Positions 1 through 6,503 of a stretch of DNA of 14,037 nt are shown here, piece after piece. The translations under genes were made by a program, and so were the position numbers. The stretch's first letter is position 1, and each line of letters opens with the position of its first letter. The stretch lies in assembly GCA_016935715.1 (NCBI GenBank), contig JAFGQJ010000236.1, positions 1 to 14,037 on the forward strand, written 5' to 3'. The notes under the pieces were generated by a model. The model saw only the letters and a list, made by a program, of their open reading frames with translations. It had not been told where the DNA came from and ran no database searches. Source of the stretch: Spirochaetales bacterium (GTDB lineage: Bacteria; Spirochaetota; Spirochaetia; SZUA-6; DRHE01).

Positions 1-30
1 TATTCGAGGAAGCGTGGAGCGCCAAGATGA
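1..30 (+). CDS. possible 3' end of an upstream gene (partial)
   Basis: Frame 1 is open from the window edge and ends with TGA at 28-30, giving only the tail YSRKRGAPR. That stop overlaps the ATG of the next gene as ATGA, a pattern typical of translationally coupled genes. Nine residues are too few to identify a product, and frame 2 is also open here, so this could be chance. Confidence 0.25.
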   Translation, partial: YSRKRGAPR

Positions 31-704
31 AGGACGAACAGAAAATAATGACTCTGGAAGAGATGGCCGAATACCTGCGGATCGCCAGGCGGTCTCTCCT
101 GCGCATGGTCCACAGCGGTGACATCCCCGCCACCAAGGTAGCCAGCCAGTGGAGATTCATGCGCACCGTGGTCGATGACTGGCTGATAGCCAGGATGAAG
201 GCCCTGCCGGACCAGGAGCTGGAGAAGCTCATCCTCTCCGACAGATTCCCCGTCCCCCTGTCGGCCCTGATTCGCCCGGAACTGGTGCGCCTGGACATCG
301 AGGATATCGGCATGGAAGGGGTCCTGCAACGCCTGGTCGAGCCTCTGGTGGAGCAGGAGCTGCTTCGGGATCCGCAGGATTTCGTCGAAAAGCTCATCGA
401 GCGGGAGGAGATGGTGTCCACCGCCATCTTCCCCGGGATCGCCATTCCCCATGCCCGCAAACCGGAGCAGTGCCCGGTATCCGACCCGAGGATCGTGGTG
501 GGAGTATCCCGGGGGGGTGTGGATTTCAACTCCCTGGATGGCCAGCCGACACACCTGTTCTGCTTGATCTGTGCCAACCAGGTGACTCTGCACCTCAAGA
601 TCATCGCCGAACTGGCACTGATCTTCCGGCGACCGGATCTGGTGGACAAGCTCAAAACCGCCGAGAACCCGGACCAGGTCGTGGAGATCCTGCTCTGCCG
701 CTGA
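27..704 (+). CDS. HTH DNA-binding domain fused to PTS EIIA (fructose/nitrogen type) domain
   Basis: 225 aa. Residues about 8-56 form an excisionase/MerR-like helix-turn-helix of the kind that begins with LEEMAEYL, continues with GDIPATKV and ends with a W-R-F turn and VDDWL. Residues about 88-223 are a PTS EIIA type-2 (PtsN/fructose) domain; the motif GIAIPHAR (137-144) carries His142, the expected phospho-acceptor. No EIIB or EIIC is attached. From the family, such a protein would receive phosphate from HPr and act in the cytoplasm as a regulator rather than as a sugar porter; the HTH suggests direct DNA control by phosphorylation state (inference). The ATG at 27 is preceded by GTGGAG about 6 nt upstream, and overlaps a possible upstream stop as ATGA. 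The gene is followed by a palindrome and a new promoter, so it probably ends its transcription unit. Confidence 0.85.
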   Translation: MKDEQKIMTLEEMAEYLRIARRSLLRMVHSGDIPATKVASQWRFMRTVVDDWLIARMKALPDQELEKLILSDRFPVPLSALIRPELVRLDIEDIGMEGVLQRLVEPLVEQELLRDPQDFVEKLIEREEMVSTAIFPGIAIPHARKPEQCPVSDPRIVVGVSRGGVDFNSLDGQPTHLFCLICANQVTLHLKIIAELALIFRRPDLVDKLKTAENPDQVVEILLCR

Positions 705-719
705 GCTGCACCCCGGACA

Positions 720-737
720 CGAAGCCCCGGGGCTTCG
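720..737. repeat. 18-nt perfect palindrome between genes
   Basis: CGAAGCCC/CGGGGCTTCG reads as a perfect inverted repeat of 9+9 nt. It lies 16 nt after the stop of the HTH-EIIA gene and directly abuts the TTGACA box at 739. As RNA it could fold into a 7-bp stem with a CCGG loop, but no U-run follows, so it is at best a weak terminator. Its position against the -35 box makes an operator equally plausible. Confidence 0.5.
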
Positions 738-738
738 A

Positions 739-767
739 TTGACATCGTCGATGCATCGCAATACACT
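739..767 (+). promoter_or_regulatory. sigma70-type promoter for P-loop/Asp23 gene
   Basis: TTGACA (739-744, 6/6) is followed by a 17-nt spacer and TACACT (762-767, 4/6). Transcription would start near 774, leaving a leader of about 17 nt before the ATG at 791. The site decides against the alternative TTG start at 773, which would lie upstream of the transcript. Confidence 0.65.
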
Positions 768-790
768 CCTGGTTGGAATACCTGCGAATC

Positions 791-1684
791 ATGTCCGTCT
801 TCAAGAACATCTACTACCACCTGGTATACGCTCTGCGGGGGGTGCGCGTTTTCGCCCTGGTGGGGGGAAGCGGCACCGGCAAGAGTTTCCGGGCCAAATT
901 GGTCTCGGGAAAATACGGGATCGAGATCATCGTCGACGACGGTCTGCTGATCCGGGACCAGAAGATCCTGGCCGGCCGCTCCGCCAAGAAGGAGAAGGGA
1001 ATCCTGGCGGCGATCGGGACGGCTCTGTTCGCCGACGAAAAACACGCCGACGCGGTCCGCCAGATCCTGAGTCGGACACGGTTCAAGCGGATCCTGATCA
1101 TCGGCACCTCAGAGAAGATGGTCAGGAAAATCGCCAAGAGGCTTCATCTGCCCCATCCTACCAAAATCCTGCAGATCGAGGATATCGCCTCGCGGGAGGA
1201 GATAACCGCGGCCATCCGCTCCCGCAACTCCGAGGGCAAGCACATCATTCCCGTGCCCGCCCTGGAGGTCAAGCGCAACTATCCGCACATCTTCCTCGAT
1301 TCGATGAAGATCTTTTTCAAGCGCCGCTTCCAGCCCCTCAAATCGGGCAACATCATCGAAAAAACCGTGGTACGGCCCGATTACACCAGCCGGGGCAGCG
1401 TCAGCATCTCGGAAGCCGCATTGACCCAGATGGTGATCCACTGCGTGCAGGAGTTCGACGGCACCATGGCCGTGGAGAAGGTGATCGTGGATCGGGAGCG
1501 TGGGGATTACGGTCTGGAGGTCGTTCTGGCCGTACCTTTCCGGAGCCAGGCCGCCGCTCCCATGTACGAGCTCCAGGAATACATCGCCAAGAACATCGAG
1601 GGTTTTACGGGAATCATTCTCAAAGAGGTAAACGTAACGATTGGCAGAGTATCCAAAAGGTCCAGACAGGCGGGTAACGAGTAA
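791..1684 (+). CDS. P-loop nucleotide-binding protein with C-terminal Asp23/Gls24-like domain
   Basis: 297 aa from the ATG at 791. Near the N-terminus is a Walker A motif GGSGTGKS (25-32). A second core strand RILIIGTSEKM (100-110) lacks the usual Walker B acidic end. The middle (145-195) holds a basic linker with IPVPALEVKRNYP. The C-terminal part (about 200-287) matches the Asp23/Gls24 pattern: GSVSIS, a helix, G-x4-VEKVIV, a YGLEVVLAVP strand, YELQEYIAKNIEGFTG and VNVTIG. Asp23 proteins are known mostly from Gram-positive envelope stress and membrane anchoring; fusion to a P-loop is unusual, and I do not know an assigned function. No signal peptide or membrane segment is seen, so it is cytoplasmic. 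It overlaps the next gene, a membrane protein, by 44 nt, which suggests co-translation. A TTG at 773 would add six residues but precedes the predicted transcript start. Confidence 0.75.
   Translation: MSVFKNIYYHLVYALRGVRVFALVGGSGTGKSFRAKLVSGKYGIEIIVDDGLLIRDQKILAGRSAKKEKGILAAIGTALFADEKHADAVRQILSRTRFKRILIIGTSEKMVRKIAKRLHLPHPTKILQIEDIASREEITAAIRSRNSEGKHIIPVPALEVKRNYPHIFLDSMKIFFKRRFQPLKSGNIIEKTVVRPDYTSRGSVSISEAALTQMVIHCVQEFDGTMAVEKVIVDRERGDYGLEVVLAVPFRSQAAAPMYELQEYIAKNIEGFTGIILKEVNVTIGRVSKRSRQAGNE
1624..1629 (+). promoter_or_regulatory. ribosome binding site for AI-2E family gene
   Basis: AGAGGT lies 11 nt before the TTG at 1641, inside the coding sequence of the preceding gene. It is the best Shine-Dalgarno match near the 5' end of this frame and supports the TTG start. 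Confidence 0.45.
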
Positions 1685-2762
1685 TATCCTCCTCACCCTC
1701 ATTGCCATCCTGATCGCGGGGGTCATCCTGCGTCTGGCCCGATCCGTGTTCATTCCCGTCCTGATAGCCGCCTTCCTGGCCTACTTCATGGACCCTCTGG
1801 TCGCCTTGCTGCGCCGCCTGCGGGTGCCGGTGGTCCTGGCTGTGATCGTCGCCGGGGTGATCTTCCTGGGCGTCTCCTCCGTGTTCAGCTACTTCCTCTA
1901 CAACAATGCCCTGGAGTTCGCCAGGAAGATCTCCAGCTACCAGAGAACCTTCCTGGCCATGCTCACCGACGTGATGGAACGCTTTCAGCATCTCACCAAT
2001 GACTTCTTCGAGCTTCGGATCCTCGACGAGCTCAAAAAGATCCAGATCGGCTCGCTGGTTTTTTCCACTCTGAGCTCCGTTGCCAATCTGGTGGCGGATT
2101 TCCTCCTCGTTCTGCTGTTCTCTCTCCTGATTCTGGCCAGCAAGTACACCCTGACCCGGAAGGTGCTGCGCAGCTTTCCGCGCAGGGAGGCCAAGAGACT
2201 GGTCCTGATGCTCGTTCACATCGACAAGGACCTGCGCAAGTACGTGGGAATCAAGAGCTTCGTCAGCATGATCATCGGGGCGGCCAGCGGCATCACCCTG
2301 GCGCTGTTCCATGTGGAGTTCGCCATCATCCTCGGCTTTCTCACCTTCGCCCTCAATTTCATTCCCTACCTCGGATCTCTGTTCGCCGTCATCCTGCCGG
2401 TGTTGATCGCCCTGGTGCAGTTCGCCTCGGCCGGCACGGCGCTGTGGATCCTGCTGGTTCTGGTGATCCTGCAGAACCTGGTGGCCCAGCTGCTGGAGCC
2501 CACCCTGGTGGGATCGGCTCTGAAAATCCCGATTCCCATCGTGTTCTTCTCCCTTTTCTTCTGGGGATGGTTCTGGGGCGCTCCCGGCGTCCTGCTGGCC
2601 ATCCCGATCATGACCTCCCTGAAGATCATCCTGGAGGATATTCCGGGCCTCCGTCCCATCGCTTTGCTGATGGAAAAAGGGCCGCGCCGGCGCGGATACC
2701 CGCGCAAGAAGCGACGGCCTGCCGACAAGCCGACAAATAATGATTTGACATCACCCGGCTGA
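1641..2762 (+). CDS. AI-2E family (PerM-like) integral membrane transporter
   Basis: 373 aa from a TTG start. The hydrophobic profile is that of the AI-2E/PerM family: membrane segments at about 15-30, 35-50 and 62-85; a long amphipathic soluble stretch (88-140); then segments at about 146-166, 204-223, 226-258, 264-282 and 296-332. Family landmarks are the NFIPYLGSL block (239-247), followed by a Q-x3-AQLLEPTLVGSAL region (278-294) and WGAPGVLLAIP (312-322). Members export autoinducer-2 in one case, act as Na+/H+ antiporters in others, and mostly have unknown substrate, so none is assigned. The C-terminal tail (346-373) is strongly basic (RRRGYPRKKRR) and cytoplasmic. The gene starts 44 nt inside the P-loop/Asp23 gene and is probably expressed from the promoter at 739. 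The next gene's -35 box lies within its last codons. Confidence 0.85.
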   Translation: MAEYPKGPDRRVTSNILLTLIAILIAGVILRLARSVFIPVLIAAFLAYFMDPLVALLRRLRVPVVLAVIVAGVIFLGVSSVFSYFLYNNALEFARKISSYQRTFLAMLTDVMERFQHLTNDFFELRILDELKKIQIGSLVFSTLSSVANLVADFLLVLLFSLLILASKYTLTRKVLRSFPRREAKRLVLMLVHIDKDLRKYVGIKSFVSMIIGAASGITLALFHVEFAIILGFLTFALNFIPYLGSLFAVILPVLIALVQFASAGTALWILLVLVILQNLVAQLLEPTLVGSALKIPIPIVFFSLFFWGWFWGAPGVLLAIPIMTSLKIILEDIPGLRPIALLMEKGPRRRGYPRKKRRPADKPTNNDLTSPG

Positions 2763-2773
2763 GGACTTAAAAT
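2745..2773 (+). promoter_or_regulatory. sigma70-type promoter for TPR/peptidase-MA-like gene
   Basis: TTGACA (2745-2750, 6/6), a 17-nt spacer and TAAAAT (2768-2773, 5/6) form the strongest promoter match in the window. The -35 box is inside the end of the AI-2E gene. Predicted start near 2780 gives a leader of about 14 nt before the ATG at 2794. Confidence 0.7.
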
Positions 2774-2793
2774 CACGGTGACGTGGGAATGCC

Positions 2794-4002
2794 ATGAAAT
2801 CATCGCGGCGTTTTGTAGCCCTCTGCAGCTTCGCACTCCTTCTGTCTGCAGCTCCGCTGATCTGTCAGGACCGGCAGATGTACAGCTGGTCGAGCAAACA
2901 TTACCGGGTCCTGTCCGATTCGGGCCTCCCTGCAGCCATGGAGACCGCCCGCAAGCTCGAAGCGGCCCTGTCGCTGTACAACGAGTACCTGCATCTCGAT
3001 CTCGAACAGCTGGGAAACCAACTGCGCGTGCGCATTTTCGAGGACAAGAGGGACTACGACAGCTATCTCGATAGGCTGATCTCCGAGACACGTTCGGATT
3101 TCGTGTATATCTCCTACACCGATCCCAACAGAAGCGAGCTGGTCGGTTTCCACCGGGAGGAAAAAGATTTCGATCCCTCCCTGCTCCACTACGGTTTTAT
3201 CCAGTTCCTCTCCGCCTATGTGCCCACCGCCCCCCTGTGGATCGAGGAGGGCATGGCCACCTACCTGGAGTACGCCAGCTACGATCCGATGACGGACAGC
3301 TACAGGTGGCGGCCGAATTTTGCCTGGCTGGATTCACTGAAAAATATACTTGCCAACGAGGAAATCACCGGCGAGCTGACCCTGCGGGACCTCCTGCTCA
3401 TCAGCAAGGAGCAGGCCCAGGCGCGGATCGAGATCTTCTATCCCACCGCCTGGGGGCTGGTCCATTTTCTGCTCCAGAGCACCGATAAGAGCCACAACAG
3501 AATCCTGTGGGAATCCCTGGCCGCGCTGGATGCCGGTGCAACCCTGAGTGGCAATTCCCGTCGGGTGCTGGAGCGGGCTTTCCGGTGGGTCGATCTGGCC
3601 GGGCTGCAGAATTCCTTCGAATCCTACATCTCTTCCCTGATGACCTTCAACGATCTGGTGCGGTTGGGGGTGGATCAGTACGGCAGCCAGGAGCTGTCTT
3701 CAGCCCGAGCGAGCTTCGAACGGGCCCTGGCCCTTCGAAGCGACAACTACATCCCCTACTACTATCTGGGTTTGATCGCATATCAGGACAAGGATTTCGA
3801 AGCGGCCCGGGAGTTTTACATGCGGGCCATGGATCTGGGTATCGACGCCGCCCTGATCAATTACGCCCTGGGGGTCAACGCCTTTGCCGATAAACGCTAC
3901 TCCACGGCCAGGGAATACCTGCTGAAGGCCAGGGAGCTGGATCCCGAATCGTACGAGGAAAAAACCGATTCCCTTCTGCAGCGCATAGAGATCATCCAGT
4001 GA
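2794..4002 (+). CDS. exported peptidase-MA-like protein with C-terminal TPR repeats; catalytic motif degenerate
   Basis: 402 aa. Residues 1-24 are a signal peptide (KSSRR, then a hydrophobic core to about 23); the Cys at 24 is preceded by PLI, a poor lipobox. Residues about 35-285 have the layout of the peptidase MA-like (gluzincin-type) fold: SKHYRVL near the start, then the stretch 130-157 ending in PLWIEEGMATYLE, the usual third-ligand segment (W-x-x-EG-x-A). The preceding helix should carry HExxH but reads HYGFI (132-136): one His is kept, while the Glu base and second His are missing. Residues 286-388 contain at least two TPR units (ARASFERALALRSDNYIPYY; AREFYMRAMDLG; AREYLLKARELDP). It is therefore probably a periplasmic scaffold or pseudo-peptidase; active protease function is unlikely. 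Its end overlaps the convergent pcnB by 11 nt. Confidence 0.75.
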   Translation: MKSSRRFVALCSFALLLSAAPLICQDRQMYSWSSKHYRVLSDSGLPAAMETARKLEAALSLYNEYLHLDLEQLGNQLRVRIFEDKRDYDSYLDRLISETRSDFVYISYTDPNRSELVGFHREEKDFDPSLLHYGFIQFLSAYVPTAPLWIEEGMATYLEYASYDPMTDSYRWRPNFAWLDSLKNILANEEITGELTLRDLLLISKEQAQARIEIFYPTAWGLVHFLLQSTDKSHNRILWESLAALDAGATLSGNSRRVLERAFRWVDLAGLQNSFESYISSLMTFNDLVRLGVDQYGSQELSSARASFERALALRSDNYIPYYYLGLIAYQDKDFEAAREFYMRAMDLGIDAALINYALGVNAFADKRYSTAREYLLKARELDPESYEEKTDSLLQRIEIIQ

Positions 4003-5038
4003 TCCTGCGCAGGAGCATACGCGCCGCCCTCTGAGACTCCTTGCGGGAGGGCAGGAGGGGTTTGCACGTCTCCTGAATCCAATCCGGTATCTCTTCCGCC
4101 TCCAACCCGGGATTCCATCGTCTGTCGAAGCTGCGCATCAGATACCCGAGCATCGCTGCCCTGCTGAGGCTCTGGTTCTTCCCGCGCTGATCCAGAAGAT
4201 GCAGATTCCCGTGTAGATTCTCCAGCAGCTGTCTGCGTCCCAACGACCGCCAGTGGTCGTGCAGCGCCGGGAAGAAAACCTCCAGCAGCCTCAGCCGGTA
4301 GAGCCGCAGGAAGATGCCCGCAGCATGGCCGCTGGACAGAATCTTGTACAGCTCTTCGGTCAGCCGCGCTGGGGAGCATCCGGCCAGTCTGCCGTGATGG
4401 CGCTTGATCGATGCGGTCACGGCGGAGCCGAAGGTGAAACCGGTCATTTCGGCGTACTTGATCCCTCGGATCATGCGCACCGGGTCCTCGCAGAAGGAGG
4501 CGTCCGCCGGGACGAGAGGGCAGATCCTCTTTTCCTGAACGTCTCTGTAGCCGCCGACGAAATCGATGATGAATCCCCGCTGCGGGCAGTAGTAGAGGGC
4601 ATTCACGGTGAAGTCCCGGCGCCACACGTCCTCCTCCATGGTGCCGTAGATCGAGGGGTCTTTCGATTCGCTCGAGCCTTGAGCAGAGCGGAATGTGCTC
4701 ACCTCGAAGATCTTGCGCTTTCCCTGCCCCGTGTGAGCGTAGATGTGCACGAGTCGGAAGCGGCGGCCGATGATCCTGGAGCTCGGAAAGATCCTGCGGA
4801 TTTTGCGGGGGAAGGCGTCGGTGGCGATATCGAAGTCCGTGGGCTTGCGCCCGGTCAGCAGGTCGCGAACCGCTCCCCCGACGATATAGGCTTTGAATCC
4901 CGCCCGCTTCAGGCGGCGGATGATCCGGCGGGCATCCTCGTCGATGAGCGCGGGATCGATGTGATGATCCTCCGCGGTGTAGACTTCCGCCTTCTTGACC
5001 GGTTTTCCTTCTGGATTGGTGCCGTAACGTATGAGCAA
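3992..5038 (-). CDS. pcnB: poly(A) polymerase / class II nucleotidyltransferase family
   Basis: 348 aa from a TTG start, the only plausible one: an in-frame stop lies at 5057-5059 and no Met codon follows before the conserved core. The class II nucleotidyltransferase head (about 28-165) has GGAVRDLL (54-61), the catalytic pair in TDFDIAT (Asp68, Asp70), and RRDFTVNALYY (140-150). IIGRRFRLVHIY (89-100) is the signature that separates bacterial poly(A) polymerases from CCA-adding enzymes, so 3' polyadenylation of RNA for decay is the likelier activity. The RNA-binding helical domain follows (DPVRMIRGIKYA 185-196; SPARLTEELYKIL 222-234). It is shorter than E. coli PcnB (about 465 aa), lacking much of the C-terminal extension. 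It is divergent from hisS and tail-to-tail with the TPR gene. Its role in tRNA quality control would fit with the neighbouring tRNA synthetase, but that is inference. Confidence 0.88.
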   Translation of the reverse strand: MLIRYGTNPEGKPVKKAEVYTAEDHHIDPALIDEDARRIIRRLKRAGFKAYIVGGAVRDLLTGRKPTDFDIATDAFPRKIRRIFPSSRIIGRRFRLVHIYAHTGQGKRKIFEVSTFRSAQGSSESKDPSIYGTMEEDVWRRDFTVNALYYCPQRGFIIDFVGGYRDVQEKRICPLVPADASFCEDPVRMIRGIKYAEMTGFTFGSAVTASIKRHHGRLAGCSPARLTEELYKILSSGHAAGIFLRLYRLRLLEVFFPALHDHWRSLGRRQLLENLHGNLHLLDQRGKNQSLSRAAMLGYLMRSFDRRWNPGLEAEEIPDWIQETCKPLLPSRKESQRAARMLLRRITG

Positions 5039-5081
5039 ATTGCGATCGTCCAGGTTCTACAGTTAGAATGAAGTGTCCCCT

Positions 5082-5110
5082 ATTGTAGTGATCCGAGGCC
5101 TGTGCATCAA
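5082..5110 (-). promoter_or_regulatory. sigma70-type promoter for pcnB
   Basis: On the - strand, TTGATG (5110-5105, 4/6), a 17-nt spacer and TACAAT (5087-5082, 5/6). Transcription would start near 5075, about 36 nt before the TTG start codon. It stands back to back with the hisS promoter. Confidence 0.6.
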
Positions 5111-5126
5111 GGTGTCCCAGCCTTGA
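5107..5126. repeat. inverted repeat across both divergent -35 boxes, candidate operator
   Basis: TCAAGG (5107-5112) and CCTTGA (5121-5126) are perfect inverted arms with an 8-nt centre. Each arm contains the TTGA of one -35 box of the divergent pcnB and hisS promoters, so part of the symmetry is expected; the extra GG/CC is not. A dimer bound here would block both promoters. Confidence 0.35.
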
Positions 5127-5151
5127 CAGGAACCGGGCCGATCGGGATACT
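5123..5151 (+). promoter_or_regulatory. sigma70-type promoter for hisS-hrpA
   Basis: TTGACA (5123-5128, 6/6), a 17-nt spacer and GATACT (5146-5151, 4/6). Predicted start is near 5158, only about 8 nt before the hisS ATG, so the transcript would be nearly leaderless. Confidence 0.65.
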
Positions 5152-5165
5152 CTGAACTGTAAATC

Positions 5166-6488
5166 ATGGAAGAGATCATCGAACCTCGCAATTTGCGCGG
5201 TTTCCGGGACTCCCTCCCGGAAACGGAGTCTCGCAAGCTCGATATCCAGGAGAAGCTCACCCGGGTGTTCCGATCCTTCGGCTTCGTGCCCATCGACACC
5301 CCGGCCATCGAATACGCCGAAATCCTGCTGGGCAAGGGTGGGGGAGAGACGGACAAGCAGGTGTACCGTTTTCTGGACCACGGGCAGAGGGACGTGGCGC
5401 TGCGTTTCGATCTGACAGTTCCCTTCGCGCGCTTCATGGCCGCCCACTATCACGAGCTTCCCCTGCCCTTCAAACGCTACCACATGGCCAAGGTCTGGAG
5501 GGGGGAAAACACCCAGCGGGGCCGCTACCGCGAGTTCATTCAGATCGATTTCGACATCGTGGCCGTCGACTCGGTCTCCTCTGATTTCGAAATCATGACG
5601 GTGATGGCCGAAAGCATGCGGGCCCTCGGCATCCGGGCCTTCCACGTCCATTTCTCACACCGCCACCTGTTCAATGAGCTGCTGCAGACGATGCGCCTGG
5701 ACGGTCAGTTCCTGCCCGTTCTCCGCATCATCGACAAGCTCAAGAAGATCGGTGCCGAACAGGTGCAGTCCCAGCTCGACGAGCTGGCCGGAGAGAAACA
5801 CGCGCGGGAGATCCTTGATTTCATCACCGCCGGGGCGAGCAACCGGGGGACGCTGGAAAAACTGGCCTCCAGGCTTTCTGATGACAGTCCGGCCATCGCC
5901 AGACTGCGGAGCATCTGCCGCTGCATCGAAGATTGCGGCCTGGAGCAGGAGCTGTTCCTGGATCCCTCCATCACCCGCGGTCTGGACTATTACACCGGTG
6001 TGGTTTTCGAGACTTTCCTGGACCGGGCGCCGGACATCGGTTCGGTCTGTTCGGGGGGACGCTACAACGATCTGGCTTCCCTCTACACGAAGGAGCAGCT
6101 TCCCGGAGTCGGGGCGTCCATCGGGCTGGACCGGCTCGTGTCGGCTCTGGAAGACCTGGGCGTAGCCGGTGACCAAAAAACCGCGCCGGAGATCCTGATC
6201 GTGCTCCTGGATGAAGCGCTGGTGGGAGCCTGTCACAAGCTGGCCGCGGCCCTGCGCAGCAGCGGATTGTCCGCAGAGATCTACCCGAGCGAAAAAAAGA
6301 TCCCCGTCCAGCTGAAGTACGCCGAAAAAAAGGGAATCCCCCTGGCGATATTCTATGGCGAGGACGAGATGGAAAAAGATATCTACAACCTGCGAGACCT
6401 GCAGCAGAGACAGAACCATGACGGTTTGAGCTTCCCGCAGCTGCTGGAGCGCATCTCGGAGCTTCTGTCCCGGTCCGGTAAAATGTAG
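5166..6488 (+). CDS. hisS: histidyl-tRNA synthetase (eukaryote-like type)
   Basis: 440 aa; charges tRNA-His with histidine in the cytoplasm. Class II synthetase landmarks are the N-terminal RGFRDSLPE (11-19); LRFDLTVPFARF (79-90), the histidine-binding strand; motif 2 from 103 to 132 with WRGENTQRGRYREF (111-124); RGLDYYTGVVFE (271-282), the HisA motif; CSGGRYNDL (295-303); and motif 3 PGVGASIGLDRL (313-324). Residues 340-440 are the anticodon-binding domain. The DLTVP form in place of the RPEGT usual in E. coli-type enzymes, and REFIQIDFDIV in motif 2, place it in the eukaryote-like group also found in some bacteria. No Shine-Dalgarno is visible before the ATG at 5166, which lies just after the predicted transcription start. 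It is followed after 15 nt by hrpA, in the same frame. Confidence 0.95.
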   Translation: MEEIIEPRNLRGFRDSLPETESRKLDIQEKLTRVFRSFGFVPIDTPAIEYAEILLGKGGGETDKQVYRFLDHGQRDVALRFDLTVPFARFMAAHYHELPLPFKRYHMAKVWRGENTQRGRYREFIQIDFDIVAVDSVSSDFEIMTVMAESMRALGIRAFHVHFSHRHLFNELLQTMRLDGQFLPVLRIIDKLKKIGAEQVQSQLDELAGEKHAREILDFITAGASNRGTLEKLASRLSDDSPAIARLRSICRCIEDCGLEQELFLDPSITRGLDYYTGVVFETFLDRAPDIGSVCSGGRYNDLASLYTKEQLPGVGASIGLDRLVSALEDLGVAGDQKTAPEILIVLLDEALVGACHKLAAALRSSGLSAEIYPSEKKIPVQLKYAEKKGIPLAIFYGEDEMEKDIYNLRDLQQRQNHDGLSFPQLLERISELLSRSGKM

Positions 6489-6503
6489 AGCGGATCTGTT
6501 CCT

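Noticed and set aside
773..790. TTG start adding six residues to the P-loop/Asp23 protein
   Set aside because: It precedes the predicted transcription start near 774.
5039..5165. T-box or attenuator ahead of hisS
   Set aside because: The predicted leader is about 8 nt, and no specifier stem or terminator hairpin is visible.
3897..5651. 584-codon antisense open frame over pcnB and hisS
   Set aside because: It crosses three conserved genes and contains no recognisable domain of its own.
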